Of a DNA stretch of 64,000 nt, positions 8,546 to 19,097 are shown in pieces. The DNA comes from Pectobacterium polaris (GTDB taxonomy: Bacteria > Pseudomonadota > Gammaproteobacteria > Enterobacterales > Enterobacteriaceae): assembly GCF_002307355.1 (NCBI RefSeq), contig NZ_CP017481.1, positions 3,410,001 to 3,474,000 of the forward strand, given 5' to 3'. A program made the translations under genes and the position numbers. Position 1 is the stretch's first letter; each line of letters opens with the position of its first letter. The notes under the pieces are model-generated. The model worked only from the letters and a program-made list of their open reading frames with translations. It did not search any database and was not told where the DNA came from.

Positions 8546-9820
8546 TCAATGCCCTACCGTTTGTTTACGGAAGAGTTCACGGAAGACAGGGTAGATATCA
8601 TCCTGATCGCGAATATGTTGCATGGCGAAATTATCGAATTTATCGCGCAGCGTTTCATATTCACGCCAGAGCGTCTGGTGTGAACGCCTGGTGATTTCAA
8701 TGTAGCTATAGTAACGCACCATCGGCAGAAGTTGATTTGCCAGAATCTGGTGGCACAGCGGTGAGTCATCAGCCCAGTTATCGCCATCCGAGGCCTGTGC
8801 TGCGTAGATATTCCATTGCGACGGATCGTAACGCTCGCGAACCACTTCCTCCATCAGCTTTAACGCGCTGGAGACAATGGTGCCGCCGGTTTCCTGAGAG
8901 TAGAAGAACTCCTGTTCATCGACCTCTTTGGCCTGGGTATGGTGGCGAATGTAGACGACGTCGACGTTTTTATAATTTCGGCTGAGGAACAGATACAGCA
9001 GAATATAAAAGCGCTTCGCCATGTCTTTCGTCGCCTGATCCATCGAGCCGGACACGTCCATCAAACAGAACATCACGGCCTGGCTCGACGGCTCGGCTCG
9101 GCGCTCGTAGTTCTTGTAGCGCAGGTCAAAGGTATCGATAAAAGGCACGCGGGCGATTTTCTGGCGTAGTTCGGTAATCTCCTGCCGCAGCCGTTCCTCT
9201 TCCAGCAACTGTGCGGGTTCGGTATGCGCCAGCTGTTCCAGTGATTCTTCCAACTCATGCAGCGTGCGCCGTTTACCCGCTGTCATCGCCATACGGCGTG
9301 CCAGCGAGTTTTGCAGCGACCGCACCACGCTGATATTGGCAGGAACGCCGTTAGCGGTGTACCCGGCGCGGTGCGTTTTGTACTCGTTCATCTGCCGATG
9401 CTGGGTCTTCTTCAGATTCGGCAGCGCCAGATCTTCAAACAGCAAGTCCAGATATTCATCTTTGGAGATCTGAAAGACAAACTCATCTTCGCCTTCGCCA
9501 TCTTTACTGGCGTCCCCCTGACCGGAACCACCGCCGCCACCTCCTTGTGGCCGCTCGATTTTGTCATTCTGTACGAAGTGATCGTTGCCCGGGTGGACGC
9601 GGTGTCGGCGTCCTCCACGGCCCTGATGGAACATCGGTTCGTTGATGTCTGCATTGGGGATCGAGACTGACTCCCCGCTTTCGATGTCGGTCACCGAACG
9701 CTTATTAATGGCCTCGGAAATCGACTGTTTTATTTGCGACTTATAGCGGCGCAGAAAGCGTTGGCGGTTCACCGTGCTTTTGTTTTTGCCGTTCAGTCGT
9801 CGGTCAATAAAATAGGCCAT
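8546..9820 (-). CDS. yeaH: DUF444 protein YeaH (VWA-domain)
   Basis: This 424-residue protein is of the UPF0229/DUF444 family, close to the length of E. coli YeaH. A Gly-rich linker lies near residues 80-95. A VWA-like MIDAS motif, MDVSGSM, lies in the C-terminal half. The start at 9820 (MAYFIDRRL) has GGGGG upstream and matches the family start. It lies 36 bases downstream of prkA and forms the conserved prkA-yeaH pair, linked to nitrogen starvation and stress. The molecular function is poorly defined. Confidence 0.93.
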   Translation of the reverse strand: MAYFIDRRLNGKNKSTVNRQRFLRRYKSQIKQSISEAINKRSVTDIESGESVSIPNADINEPMFHQGRGGRRHRVHPGNDHFVQNDKIERPQGGGGGGSGQGDASKDGEGEDEFVFQISKDEYLDLLFEDLALPNLKKTQHRQMNEYKTHRAGYTANGVPANISVVRSLQNSLARRMAMTAGKRRTLHELEESLEQLAHTEPAQLLEEERLRQEITELRQKIARVPFIDTFDLRYKNYERRAEPSSQAVMFCLMDVSGSMDQATKDMAKRFYILLYLFLSRNYKNVDVVYIRHHTQAKEVDEQEFFYSQETGGTIVSSALKLMEEVVRERYDPSQWNIYAAQASDGDNWADDSPLCHQILANQLLPMVRYYSYIEITRRSHQTLWREYETLRDKFDNFAMQHIRDQDDIYPVFRELFRKQTVGH

Positions 9821-9856
9821 GTTTCCCCCAAACGCTGTCGCCAGCATCGTGCGTCA

Positions 9857-11791
9857 TTATGATGACTTCCTCACCCGCAGATACCATTCGCACAGCAAAC
9901 GAACCTGTTTCCGGGTGTAGCCTTTCTCCATCATGCGATCGACGAAGTCGTCATGTTTTTTCTGTTCATCCGTTGAGGTTTTGGTATTAAACGAAATCAC
10001 AGGCAGCAGCTCTTCCGTATTGGAGAACATCTTTTTCTCAATGACCGTACGCAGCTTCTCGTAACTGGTCCAGTTTGGATTCCGGCCGCTATTGCTGGCA
10101 CGGGCGCGCAGGACGAAGTTGACAATCTCGTTACGGAAGTCTTTAGGGTTGCTGATGCCCGCAGGCTTCTCGATTTTTTCCAGCTCGGCGTTTAACGATT
10201 CGCGGTCAAACAGCTGGCCAGTATCTGGGTCACGGTACTCCTGATCCTGAATCCAGAAATCCGCATAGGTAACATAACGGTCAAAAATGTTCTGGCCGTA
10301 TTCGGAATAGGATTCGAGGTAGGCGGTCTGGATTTCTTTACCGATAAATTCGGCGTATTTCGGCGTCAGATAGCCTTTCAGGTGCTCTAAATACTTCTCT
10401 GCCAGCTCCTGTGGGAACTGTTCGCGCTCGATCTGCTGCTCCAGCACGTAGAACAGGTGTACTGGGTTGGCCGCAACTTCACTGTGATCGAAGTTAAAGA
10501 CGCGCGACAGAATCTTGAACGCGAAGCGAGTCGACAGACCGTTCATTCCCTCATCGACGCCCGCATAATCGCGATACTCCTGATAGGACTTCGCCTTCGG
10601 ATCGGTATCTTTCAGGCTTTCTCCGTCGTAAACCCGCATCTTGGAGTAGATGCTGGAGTTTTCGGGATCTTTCAGACGCGACAGAATGGAGAAACGGGCT
10701 AGCGTTTCCAGCGTGCCGGGTGCGCAAGGGGCGTGCGTCAGTTCGCTGTGATCCAGCAGCTTGTCGTAGATCTTGACCTCTTCAGATACGCGCAGGCAGT
10801 ACGGCACTTTCACGATATACACGCGGTCAAGAAACGCTTCATTGTTCTTGTTGTTACGGAACTGCACCCATTCGGATTCATTGGAGTGCGCCAGAATAAT
10901 CCCGTTGAACGGCAGGGCGGCAATGCCTTCCGTCCCGTTATAGTTGCCTTCTTGTGTCGCAGTCAGCAGCGGGTGAAGCACCTTGATTGGCGCTTTGAAC
11001 ATTTCGACGAATTCCATAATGCCCTGGTTCGCGCGGCACAATGCGCCGGAGTAGCCGTAGGCATCGGGATCGTTCTGAGCATAATGCTCCAGCTTGCGGA
11101 TATCGACTTTACCGACCAGCGCTGAAATGTCCTGATTGTTCTCATCGCCGGGCTCGGTTTTCGCGATCCCAATCTGTGCCAGAATCGATGGCCACACTTT
11201 GACGACTTTGAACTTGGTAATGTCGCCGCCGAAATCCTGGAGACGCTTAGCCGCCCACGGCGACATAATGGTGCCGAGATAGCGACGTGGAATGGCATAC
11301 TCTTTCTCAAGTATCGCGGCATCTTCCTGCGGATTGAACAGGCAGAGCGGATGGTCATTCACTGGGCTGCGTTCGCCGTTGGCGCTGAGGATGTAAATCG
11401 GTACGCGCTGCATCAGCGCTTTCAGGCGTTCGGCCAGAGAAGATTTCCCGCCGCCGACCGGCCCCAACAGATACAGAATTTGTTTCTTCTCTTCCAGTCC
11501 CTGCGCGGCATGTTTCAGGTAAGAGACAATCTGTTCGATAGCCTCTTCCATGCCGTAAAATTCTTCAAAAGCAGGGTAGCGAGCAATCACCCGGTTCGAG
11601 AATAGGCGTGACATTCGTGATTCTTGGGCGGTATCCACCATTACAGGCTCACCGATAGCCGTTAACAATCGTTCAGCCGCGTTCGCATACGCGTTGCGAT
11701 CCTGCTGACAGATGGTAAGGAATTCCTGCAGAGTGAACTCTTCGTCCTTGGCAGCGTCGTAGCGCTGGCGGTAGTGATCAAATATGTTCAT
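9857..11791 (-). CDS. prkA: PrkA-family serine protein kinase YeaG
   Basis: This 644-residue protein has the same length as E. coli YeaG. The N-terminal AAA-type region has the P-loop GPVGGGKSSLAERL near residue 110; the C-terminal part is the PrkA kinase-like domain. In E. coli it is induced by nitrogen limitation and stationary phase. It is the first gene of the prkA-yeaH operon and has a sigma-54 promoter match about 100 bases upstream. The target proteins are not evident from sequence. Confidence 0.95.
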   Translation of the reverse strand: MNIFDHYRQRYDAAKDEEFTLQEFLTICQQDRNAYANAAERLLTAIGEPVMVDTAQESRMSRLFSNRVIARYPAFEEFYGMEEAIEQIVSYLKHAAQGLEEKKQILYLLGPVGGGKSSLAERLKALMQRVPIYILSANGERSPVNDHPLCLFNPQEDAAILEKEYAIPRRYLGTIMSPWAAKRLQDFGGDITKFKVVKVWPSILAQIGIAKTEPGDENNQDISALVGKVDIRKLEHYAQNDPDAYGYSGALCRANQGIMEFVEMFKAPIKVLHPLLTATQEGNYNGTEGIAALPFNGIILAHSNESEWVQFRNNKNNEAFLDRVYIVKVPYCLRVSEEVKIYDKLLDHSELTHAPCAPGTLETLARFSILSRLKDPENSSIYSKMRVYDGESLKDTDPKAKSYQEYRDYAGVDEGMNGLSTRFAFKILSRVFNFDHSEVAANPVHLFYVLEQQIEREQFPQELAEKYLEHLKGYLTPKYAEFIGKEIQTAYLESYSEYGQNIFDRYVTYADFWIQDQEYRDPDTGQLFDRESLNAELEKIEKPAGISNPKDFRNEIVNFVLRARASNSGRNPNWTSYEKLRTVIEKKMFSNTEELLPVISFNTKTSTDEQKKHDDFVDRMMEKGYTRKQVRLLCEWYLRVRKSS

Positions 11792-12246
11792 AGCGATGCC
11801 CGTCCTTCGTCGATTAGCACAGATTAAGAGAGCGTGTGGAATATATGCCTATTAATGTATTGCCCTCCGAAAGAAGAAATCTCCTGAGTCCAGCAACCCT
11901 TATGCCAACTTGTAGCGTCAGGGCGTCGTGATTTTATTCATACCGGCTGGTCAGGAAGACGTCACCTTCTGTATTAAAGCGTAGTTTGCATCCGTAAAAT
12001 TTCCTCTAGTCCACAGACGTATTTTTAAGATATTTCAAGGACTCACTTTCAGGAAAATCCGTGTAACATTATAGGGAATGGGCGTTCAGCCTTAAGGACA
12101 CTGCCTATTACCGACGTTAGCGCACGTAAAACCTATCGAATATATAGGTTATTCGTTAATGTTATTTTTATATAACCTGAACGCGAACGTGTGTAATTGG
12201 CTTATCATGTTTCATGATATTTATCTGTAATAGGAAATAGAAAACT
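11792..12246. other. Intergenic region between prkA and mipA
   Basis: This 455-base region separates divergent genes. It contains the sigma-54 promoter match for prkA (listed separately). An AGGAAAT motif lies shortly before the GTG start of mipA. I found no clear NtrC enhancer palindrome and no credible ORF. Confidence 0.5.
11892..11908 (-). promoter_or_regulatory. Sigma-54 (RpoN) promoter of prkA-yeaH
   Basis: On the minus strand the sequence reads TTGGCATAAGGGTTGCT. It matches the -24/-12 consensus YTGGCACGNNNTTGCW, with GG and GC twelve bases apart. Only two positions, the C and G after TGGCA, differ. Transcription would begin near 11880, about 90 bases before prkA. E. coli yeaGH is known to belong to the nitrogen-regulated (NtrC/RpoN) response, which supports the call. 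Confidence 0.72.
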
Positions 12247-12996
12247 GTGAAAAAACCTCAACTATGTGTGCTGGCCGCACTGATTTCTGGTGCTGTGCTC
12301 CTGCCTTCAGCCTATGCCGCAGATGTCTCTCTGGGCCTTGGCGCTGCGGGTTCAACGTCCGTATACCGTGGTGTTGATAATGATGTTTATCCGCTTCCTG
12401 TACTGAATTATGAAAGTGAAAGTTTTTATTTCCGCGGGCTGGGTGGTGGATACTACCTGTGGAATGACGGCGCAAATCGTTTCTCTTTAACGGCGTACTA
12501 CCTGCCTTTAGGGTTTAAGCCGGGAGATAGCGACGATCTGCGTATGAAGCAGTTGGACAAACGCCGCAGTACGCTGATGGCGGGTGCGGCTTATCGTCAT
12601 ACCGCCGACTGGGGTGAAATTCGTACTGTGCTGGCCGGTGACACGCTGGATTACAGCAACGGCTTTGCGTGGGATACCGCTTACCTTTACCGCTTCTCAA
12701 TGGGCGATCTGAGTCTCACTCCCGGTATCGGTGCCACCTGGTTCAGTGAAAACATGAACCAGTATTACTACGGCGTTAGCGCACAGGAGTCAGCCCGTTC
12801 TGGCTTTAACCAGTATAGCCCTGGCGATGGCTGGGCCCCGTATCTTGAACTGAGCGCGGGTTATCAGATTAACCAAAGCTGGAGCGCCTGGGCCGTGGGC
12901 CGTTACACGCGTCTGTCTGACGAAATGAAAGACAGCCCGATTGTTGATAGTAACCACAGCATCTTAATGAGCGCAGGCGTCAGCTATCGCTTCTGA
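12247..12996 (+). CDS. mipA: MipA/OmpV-family outer membrane protein
   Basis: This 249-residue protein begins with a GTG codon. The Sec signal peptide ends at ...LPSAYA, before ADVSLGLG. The rest is rich in aromatic and alternating beta-strand segments and ends in SYRF, as expected for an outer-membrane barrel. E. coli MipA links murein polymerase and hydrolase (PBP1B and MltA). It sits between prkA and yeaE as in E. coli. Confidence 0.9.
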   Translation: MKKPQLCVLAALISGAVLLPSAYAADVSLGLGAAGSTSVYRGVDNDVYPLPVLNYESESFYFRGLGGGYYLWNDGANRFSLTAYYLPLGFKPGDSDDLRMKQLDKRRSTLMAGAAYRHTADWGEIRTVLAGDTLDYSNGFAWDTAYLYRFSMGDLSLTPGIGATWFSENMNQYYYGVSAQESARSGFNQYSPGDGWAPYLELSAGYQINQSWSAWAVGRYTRLSDEMKDSPIVDSNHSILMSAGVSYRF

Positions 12997-13054
12997 TGCT
13001 TTTCGTGAGCGCTTTTAATGCTCTTCGTAAGCATAGTGCATCTGCCGTACAATA

Positions 13055-13074
13055 ATGGGGTGATATCACCCCAT
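13055..13074. terminator. Palindromic hairpin after mipA
   Basis: ATGGGGTGATATCACCCCAT is a perfect 20-base palindrome 59 bases after the mipA stop and before yeaE. It can form a strong hairpin, but only a short T-rich tract follows. It may be a terminator or a protein-binding site. Confidence 0.45.
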
Positions 13075-13154
13075 TTGCACATTTATGGTGCACTGAATGC
13101 CATGTTAGGTTTAACGGCAAACTCGTTACGTTGACGGCAAACACGGAGGAACGC

Positions 13155-14006
13155 ATGACAAAAGCGATTCGTTTTCCAGATGACACCCGCGTACCGGCGA
13201 TCGGTCAGGGAACGTGGTACATGGGCGAAGATGCTCGAATGAAAGCGCAGGAAGTAACGGCGCTGCAAGCGGGCATCGACCTTGGATTAACGCTGATTGA
13301 TACGGCCGAAATGTATGCGGAAGGCCGAGCGGAGGAGGTCGTCGGCGAAGCGATACGTGGCCGCCGTGACCGCGTTTATCTGGTGTCGAAAGTCTATCCG
13401 CACAATGCGGGAGGCGAAAAGGCGATACAGGCGTGTGAACGCAGCCTGAAGCGACTGCAAACCGAGCGTATTGACCTGTATCTGCTGCACTGGCGCGGTG
13501 GTATCCCGTTAGTGGATACAATTGCGGCGATGGAGCGATTGCAGCAGGCGGGGAAAATCGGCCAGTGGGGTGTCTCCAATCTCGACCTTGAGGATATGCA
13601 GGAGCTGTGGTCGCTAAATGGCGGGCAGCGTTGCATGACCAATCAGGTGCTTTACCATTTGGCATCGCGCGGTATTGAGTTTGATTTGTTACCGTGGTGT
13701 CAGCAACAACAGCTTCCGGTAATGGCGTATTGTCCGCTGGCGCAGGCAGGGCGCTTACGTGATGGATTATTCTCGCATCCGGTGGTGAACCGCATTGCAC
13801 GCGAACATAGCATCACGTCTGCTCAACTTTTACTGGCGTGGGCAATTCGTCAACCGGGCGTGATCGCGATTCCTAAAGCCAGCTCTGTGAAGCATGTTCA
13901 GGAGAATGCGAAAGCGCTGGACGTGGTGCTATCGACGGAAGATATCGCGCAGCTCGATCAGGCTTTTCCACCGCCGACGCGTAAGCAGCATCTGGACGTG
14001 GTGTAG
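13155..14006 (+). CDS. yeaE: Aldo/keto reductase YeaE
   Basis: This 283-residue NADPH-dependent aldo/keto reductase is of the type that reduces methylglyoxal and other aldehydes. Family signatures are IDTAEMYAEGRAEEVVGEAI early and LYLLHWRG in the middle, with the catalytic Asp and Tyr in the first. The start at 13155 has GGAGGA upstream and is preferred to the in-frame ATG at 13131. It is convergent with yeaD, in conserved synteny. Confidence 0.93.
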   Translation: MTKAIRFPDDTRVPAIGQGTWYMGEDARMKAQEVTALQAGIDLGLTLIDTAEMYAEGRAEEVVGEAIRGRRDRVYLVSKVYPHNAGGEKAIQACERSLKRLQTERIDLYLLHWRGGIPLVDTIAAMERLQQAGKIGQWGVSNLDLEDMQELWSLNGGQRCMTNQVLYHLASRGIEFDLLPWCQQQQLPVMAYCPLAQAGRLRDGLFSHPVVNRIAREHSITSAQLLLAWAIRQPGVIAIPKASSVKHVQENAKALDVVLSTEDIAQLDQAFPPPTRKQHLDVV

Positions 14007-14047
14007 CGAAAGCGAAAGGATTGGCGGAAAAGGATTTGCAGAAATAG

Positions 14048-14073
14048 GGTGTATGGCGACATCGCCATACACC
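14048..14073. terminator. Hairpin between convergent yeaE and yeaD
   Basis: GGTGTATGGCGA and TCGCCATACACC form a perfect twelve-base stem with a two-base loop. The site lies between the stops of yeaE and yeaD. It lacks a T-run on either side, so termination is plausible but unproven. Confidence 0.45.
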
Positions 14074-14097
14074 GATATAGCTAAGGTATCGCTGTGG

Positions 14098-14967
14098 TTA
14101 TTTCTTGATGCGGATAACCGTCGCCAGACGCGCTGGTGCGTTGGCGGATGCGACAAACGGTTGATTAATGCGCGCAGTTTCCACACACACGAACGTTTTA
14201 TATCCCTCATCGGTCATATCGCTAATCGTACGAGAGAGCTCTGCACCGGGGTTCCATGATACGACATCGCTATGGTGCGTATGGTGCACTTCGATAGCAC
14301 GTTTCAGCACAGCGTCATGTACCACACTGGTGTCCTGCGGCTGGGTATAAATGCGGTCTGTACGGTCGGTAAAGACCAGATCGCCTTGCTGCGTTGCCAG
14401 CTTGCCCTGATCCACCTTATCAATGAATGTCTCACCCAGACCCGCAATGCGGATATCGCTGATATCGCCGATATTGAAATAGGTGTGCAGCGCGCTGGTA
14501 ATGCTGTAATCGCCATGCGCTTCCAGTTCAATGCCACATTCCTTGCCCAGCTTGAAACGGGCGATGAGCGTGAATGCATGCGGCCAGCTCTTGCGCGTTT
14601 CTTCATTGTCTTGCAGCGTGAACGTGAGCTGTACGCCGTGTTCATCTTCGCTGTGGGCGGTAAATTCCCACGGCAGCAGACGGGCAAAACCGTGATTAGG
14701 ATCGGCGAAAGGGCCGAACCAAGGGAAACAGATCGGGACACCGCCGCGAATCGCAACGTGATGAGTAAAAGGCGTATTGTCGCTCAGCCAGAGCACCGGC
14801 TCTTCGTTTGTTGGCTGCCAGCTAAGCAGGTGCGCACCTTGTAAGGCGACTGCCGCGCGAACTTCAGGATGGTCAACGACGATAATAGGTAATTGGTCCA
14901 ACTGACGTTGGGTGAGGGTTGCGCTAATTTGCTTCGTGACGGGGAGTGAGAACATTGTGTTATGCAT
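14098..14967 (-). CDS. yeaD: D-hexose-6-phosphate mutarotase YeaD
   Basis: This 289-residue cytoplasmic enzyme is of the aldose-1-epimerase superfamily and interconverts alpha and beta anomers of hexose 6-phosphates. It aligns well with E. coli YeaD: VDHPEVRAAVALQGAHLLSW, then AIRGGVPICFPWFGPF, and ALHTYFNIGDI with a conserved His. The start at 14967 (MHNTMFSLP) has AAGG upstream; an open frame upstream to 15057 is unlike the family. It follows gapA across a terminator. Confidence 0.93.
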   Translation of the reverse strand: MHNTMFSLPVTKQISATLTQRQLDQLPIIVVDHPEVRAAVALQGAHLLSWQPTNEEPVLWLSDNTPFTHHVAIRGGVPICFPWFGPFADPNHGFARLLPWEFTAHSEDEHGVQLTFTLQDNEETRKSWPHAFTLIARFKLGKECGIELEAHGDYSITSALHTYFNIGDISDIRIAGLGETFIDKVDQGKLATQQGDLVFTDRTDRIYTQPQDTSVVHDAVLKRAIEVHHTHHSDVVSWNPGAELSRTISDMTDEGYKTFVCVETARINQPFVASANAPARLATVIRIKK

Positions 14968-15023
14968 GATAGTGCCTTTTTTTGATTGTTTTTCGTGGTA
15001 AAAAGAAATCTGCAATAGACAAT

Positions 15024-15054
15024 AAAAAAGGGCGACATCACGTCGCCCTTTTTT
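15024..15054. terminator. Rho-independent terminator of gapA
   Basis: GGGCGAC and GTCGCCC form a seven-base stem with a five-base loop. A-runs and T-runs of six bases flank it, so it can work in both directions. It lies 20 bases beyond the gapA stop, between gapA and yeaD. Confidence 0.85.
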
Positions 15055-15074
15055 CACAGAATCATCGCTGACGC

Positions 15075-16413
<1,339 letters not shown>

Positions 16414-16833
16414 ATGACTAACGACTCCGCTTCACGTACTCCGTCCGACAATACTGAATTGACAGAGATGCAGCGCTATGTCACCCAGCAACGTGGTACG
16501 GAACCTGCGTTTTCAGGCAAATTGCTGCATAACAAGCGCACTGGCGCTTATCACTGCCTGTGCTGCCAGGCTCCGCTGTTTTATTCCGACAGCAAATACG
16601 ACTCCGGCTGTGGCTGGCCGAGCTTCGATCAACCGGTCTCCTCAGAGGCTATTCGCTATCTGGAAGATGAGTCACACAACATGCGCCGTATCGAGATCCG
16701 CTGCGGGCAGTGTGATGCGCACCTGGGGCACGTGTTCCCTGATGGCCCGAAAACCACGGGCGAACGCTACTGCGTGAATTCGGCTTCACTGAGTTTCATC
16801 GACGACGTTGATGGCGAACGCGTTGACGGGTAA
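16414..16833 (+). CDS. msrB: Peptide-methionine (R)-S-oxide reductase MsrB
   Basis: This 139-residue enzyme reduces methionine R-sulfoxide in proteins. Two zinc-binding pairs are visible, CLCCQAP and [12 protein letters not shown]. The catalytic cysteine is in RYCVNSASL near the C-terminus. The gene is divergent from gapA, as in E. coli. Confidence 0.96.
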   Translation: MTNDSASRTPSDNTELTEMQRYVTQQRGTEPAFSGKLLHNKRTGAYHCLCCQAPLFYSDSKYDSGCGWPSFDQPVSSEAIRYLEDESHNMRRIEIRCGQCDAHLGHVFPDGPKTTGERYCVNSASLSFIDDVDGERVDG

Positions 16834-16964
16834 TCTGTCTGCGATAGGTGCGACGGCGGTAAGCTAGATGATAGCTTGCTTTAAACGATTCAGCTACTAA
16901 AAACGCTTTTAGCACAAGAACCCAGTAAGAATAAATCTGACCTTTCTCGGAGCAGAAACCGGAT

Positions 16965-17243
16965 ATGGAACTCAATGATCTGATCGACGCCATGACGCCA
17001 GAAATTTACCAACGGTTAGTCACGGCGGTGGAGCTGGGCAAATGGCCAGACGGTGTCGCGTTGACAGCTGAACAGAAAGAAAACTGTCTGCAAATGGTGA
17101 TGATGTGGCAGGCTCGCCATAACGAACAGGCTGAGCACATGACGATTGGCACCGATGGCGAAATCGTGATGAAGAGCAAGCAGGAGCTTAAGCGCGAGTT
17201 TAACATCGCTGACGCCATTATTACGCTGAAACCCAACGCGTAA
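16965..17243 (+). CDS. yeaC: DUF1315 family protein YeaC
   Basis: This 92-residue protein closely resembles E. coli YeaC, with the shared core AVELGKWPDGVALT, the WQARHN segment and MTIGTDGEIVMKSKQELK. It follows msrB on the same strand. Its function is unknown. Confidence 0.92.
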   Translation: MELNDLIDAMTPEIYQRLVTAVELGKWPDGVALTAEQKENCLQMVMMWQARHNEQAEHMTIGTDGEIVMKSKQELKREFNIADAIITLKPNA

Positions 17244-17253
17244 AACATAAGCA

Positions 17254-17272
17254 GGCAGCCGCAACGGCTGCC
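17254..17272. terminator. Hairpin between yeaC and pncA
   Basis: GGCAGCCG and CGGCTGCC form an eight-base stem with a CAA loop. The site lies between the convergent yeaC and pncA genes. A loose T-rich tract (TATTTGTTG) follows on the plus strand. Confidence 0.5.
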
Positions 17273-17300
17273 GCTATTTGTTGTCAGTAGCCGTAGCGCG

Positions 17301-17948
17301 TTAGTGGGCGGCAGACAACGTAGTAAGAAACTGCGTCATATCCGTCAGTATCGCCCCACGCTGCGCCATTTCCCGTAATGCGAATTCACTGTCATCGGGC
17401 GAAAGATTTACGCCACGACAGCCATCCACCAAGACTTCAGTGTGATAGCCCAGAGCAATCGCATCCAACACGCTGAACTTGACGCAATAATCGGTCGCCA
17501 GCCCCAGAATAATCAGATGGGTGATGTAGTTGGCATGTAGCCACTCATCTAATTCGGTTTTCACCCGATGTCCGTTATCGAAAAAAGCGCTATAGCTATC
17601 GATCTCCGGCTGGGTTCCTTTTTGCACCACCCACTGAATAGCCGACTGATTCAGTGCTGGATGAAAATCAGCGCCGGATGTTCCCTGTACGCAGTGAATC
17701 GGCCACCAAATCTGTGGCCACCCGTTTAACTCACCGAGTTCTCCGATCTTGGTATTTGCATTAACCGCAAAGCTGCCGTGATTAGCGGGGTGCCAATCCT
17801 GACTGGCAATTACCGCGATGCCAGCGGCTATGCAGGCCTCAATAGCGCGGTTAGCCACCTCGATGACGCGGTCGCCTTCGTTAACAGCCAATGCACCGTC
17901 GGGACAAAAATCATTTTGCAGATCAACTAATAGCAATGCTTTTTTCAT
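17301..17948 (-). CDS. pncA: Nicotinamidase PncA
   Basis: This 215-residue hydrolase converts nicotinamide to nicotinic acid in the NAD salvage pathway. It has the active-site Asp in LLVDLQNDFCPDGAL, metal ligands in SQDWHPANHGSFA, and the catalytic Cys in ATDYCVKFSVLDA. It follows ansA by 18 bases and is probably co-transcribed. Confidence 0.95.
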   Translation of the reverse strand: MKKALLLVDLQNDFCPDGALAVNEGDRVIEVANRAIEACIAAGIAVIASQDWHPANHGSFAVNANTKIGELGELNGWPQIWWPIHCVQGTSGADFHPALNQSAIQWVVQKGTQPEIDSYSAFFDNGHRVKTELDEWLHANYITHLIILGLATDYCVKFSVLDAIALGYHTEVLVDGCRGVNLSPDDSEFALREMAQRGAILTDMTQFLTTLSAAH

Positions 17949-17966
17949 TACGACTCCGTGATTAAC

Positions 17967-18986
17967 TCAATCTTTATCGCTCAATTCCCCGTGCAGGTTT
18001 TGCTGCATCAACTGGCGAATGTCATCGGCGCTTAAGTCTTGCTGGCTCAGTAAGTAATGCAGCTTGGTCAATGCGGCTTCGACGGTCATGTCAAAGCCAC
18101 TGATAACGCCCGCATGCGCCAGCGCATTGCCTGTCGCATAGCCGCCCATATTTACGCGCCCAGAAATACACTGTGTCAGGTTGACGACCACAATGCCGCG
18201 TGCGGAGGCTTCACGTAATTCATGCAGCAGCCCGGGGCTTTGCGGCGCGTTGCCAACGCCGTAGGAGCGCAGGATAAGCGCCTTCACTGGCTGACGGAGG
18301 AAATTGCTGATGACATCTGCAGAAATGCCGGGGTAAATCGTAATCACCCCGATAGGCTGTGGCGTAATGTGATGTACTTTTAGCGGCGGACAGTTGCTGC
18401 ATTCTACGGTCGGTGCCAGCCGACGAATATGGATACCGGCTTCCAGCAGTGGTGGATAATTGGGGGAGGCGAAGGCATCAAAGCCATCCGCGTGAGCTTT
18501 GGTGGTGCGGTTGCCGCGCAGCAGTTTGTTATTGAAGAAGAGGGCGACTTCATTAATCGGATGGTTAGCCGCAACGTACAGCGCGTTCAGCAGGTTGGTC
18601 TGGCCGTCCGAGCGCAATTCCGCTAACGGAATTTGTGACCCTGTCACGATAACCGGCTTGGCAAGATTTTCCAGCATAAACGAGAGCGCGGATGCGGTGA
18701 ACGCCATCGTGTCAGTACCATGCAGAATCACGAAACCGTCGTAATCATCGTAATGGTTTTGAATATCGTCCGCGATGGATTGCCAATCTGCTGGCGTCAT
18801 ATCAGACGAATCGATCAGCGGGTCATATTCATGAATCGTGAACGACGGCATCTCTTCACGGTGGAATTCCGGCATTTTTGCCAACTGCTGCTGTAAATGA
18901 CCGGATACCGGAACATAGCCATTGGCCGAGCGCTGCATACCGATGGTGCCGCCCGTGTAGGCGACATAAATGGATTTCTTTCGCAT
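17967..18986 (-). CDS. ansA: Cytoplasmic L-asparaginase I
   Basis: This 339-residue type I asparaginase hydrolyses L-asparagine to aspartate and ammonia. It has YTGGTIGMQ at the N-terminus with the nucleophilic Thr, and the second active-site motif HGTDTMAF around residue 90. No signal peptide is present, in keeping with the cytoplasmic enzyme. It lies between sppA and pncA, the usual enterobacterial order. Confidence 0.95.
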   Translation of the reverse strand: MRKKSIYVAYTGGTIGMQRSANGYVPVSGHLQQQLAKMPEFHREEMPSFTIHEYDPLIDSSDMTPADWQSIADDIQNHYDDYDGFVILHGTDTMAFTASALSFMLENLAKPVIVTGSQIPLAELRSDGQTNLLNALYVAANHPINEVALFFNNKLLRGNRTTKAHADGFDAFASPNYPPLLEAGIHIRRLAPTVECSNCPPLKVHHITPQPIGVITIYPGISADVISNFLRQPVKALILRSYGVGNAPQSPGLLHELREASARGIVVVNLTQCISGRVNMGGYATGNALAHAGVISGFDMTVEAALTKLHYLLSQQDLSADDIRQLMQQNLHGELSDKD

Positions 18987-19030
18987 GGTGGTGTGAGTCA
19001 GGATTAAACCGAAAATTATAGAGGGAAAAG

Positions 19031-19076
19031 TAGCCCGATAATATCATCATAAGTAATGACTATTACTACCGGGCTA
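19031..19076. terminator. Hairpin between sppA and ansA
   Basis: TAGCCCG and CGGGCTA arms, extended by G-T pairs, enclose an AT-rich middle. The site lies 22 bases after the sppA stop. On the minus strand it is followed by CTTTTC. It may weaken read-through from sppA into ansA. Confidence 0.4.
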
Positions 19077-19097
19077 GACTTGAGGTCTGTCTAAACG

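Noticed and set aside
13126..13800. Minus-strand ORF of 224 residues
   Set aside because: It is antisense to yeaE and rich in Pro, Arg and His with no domain pattern.
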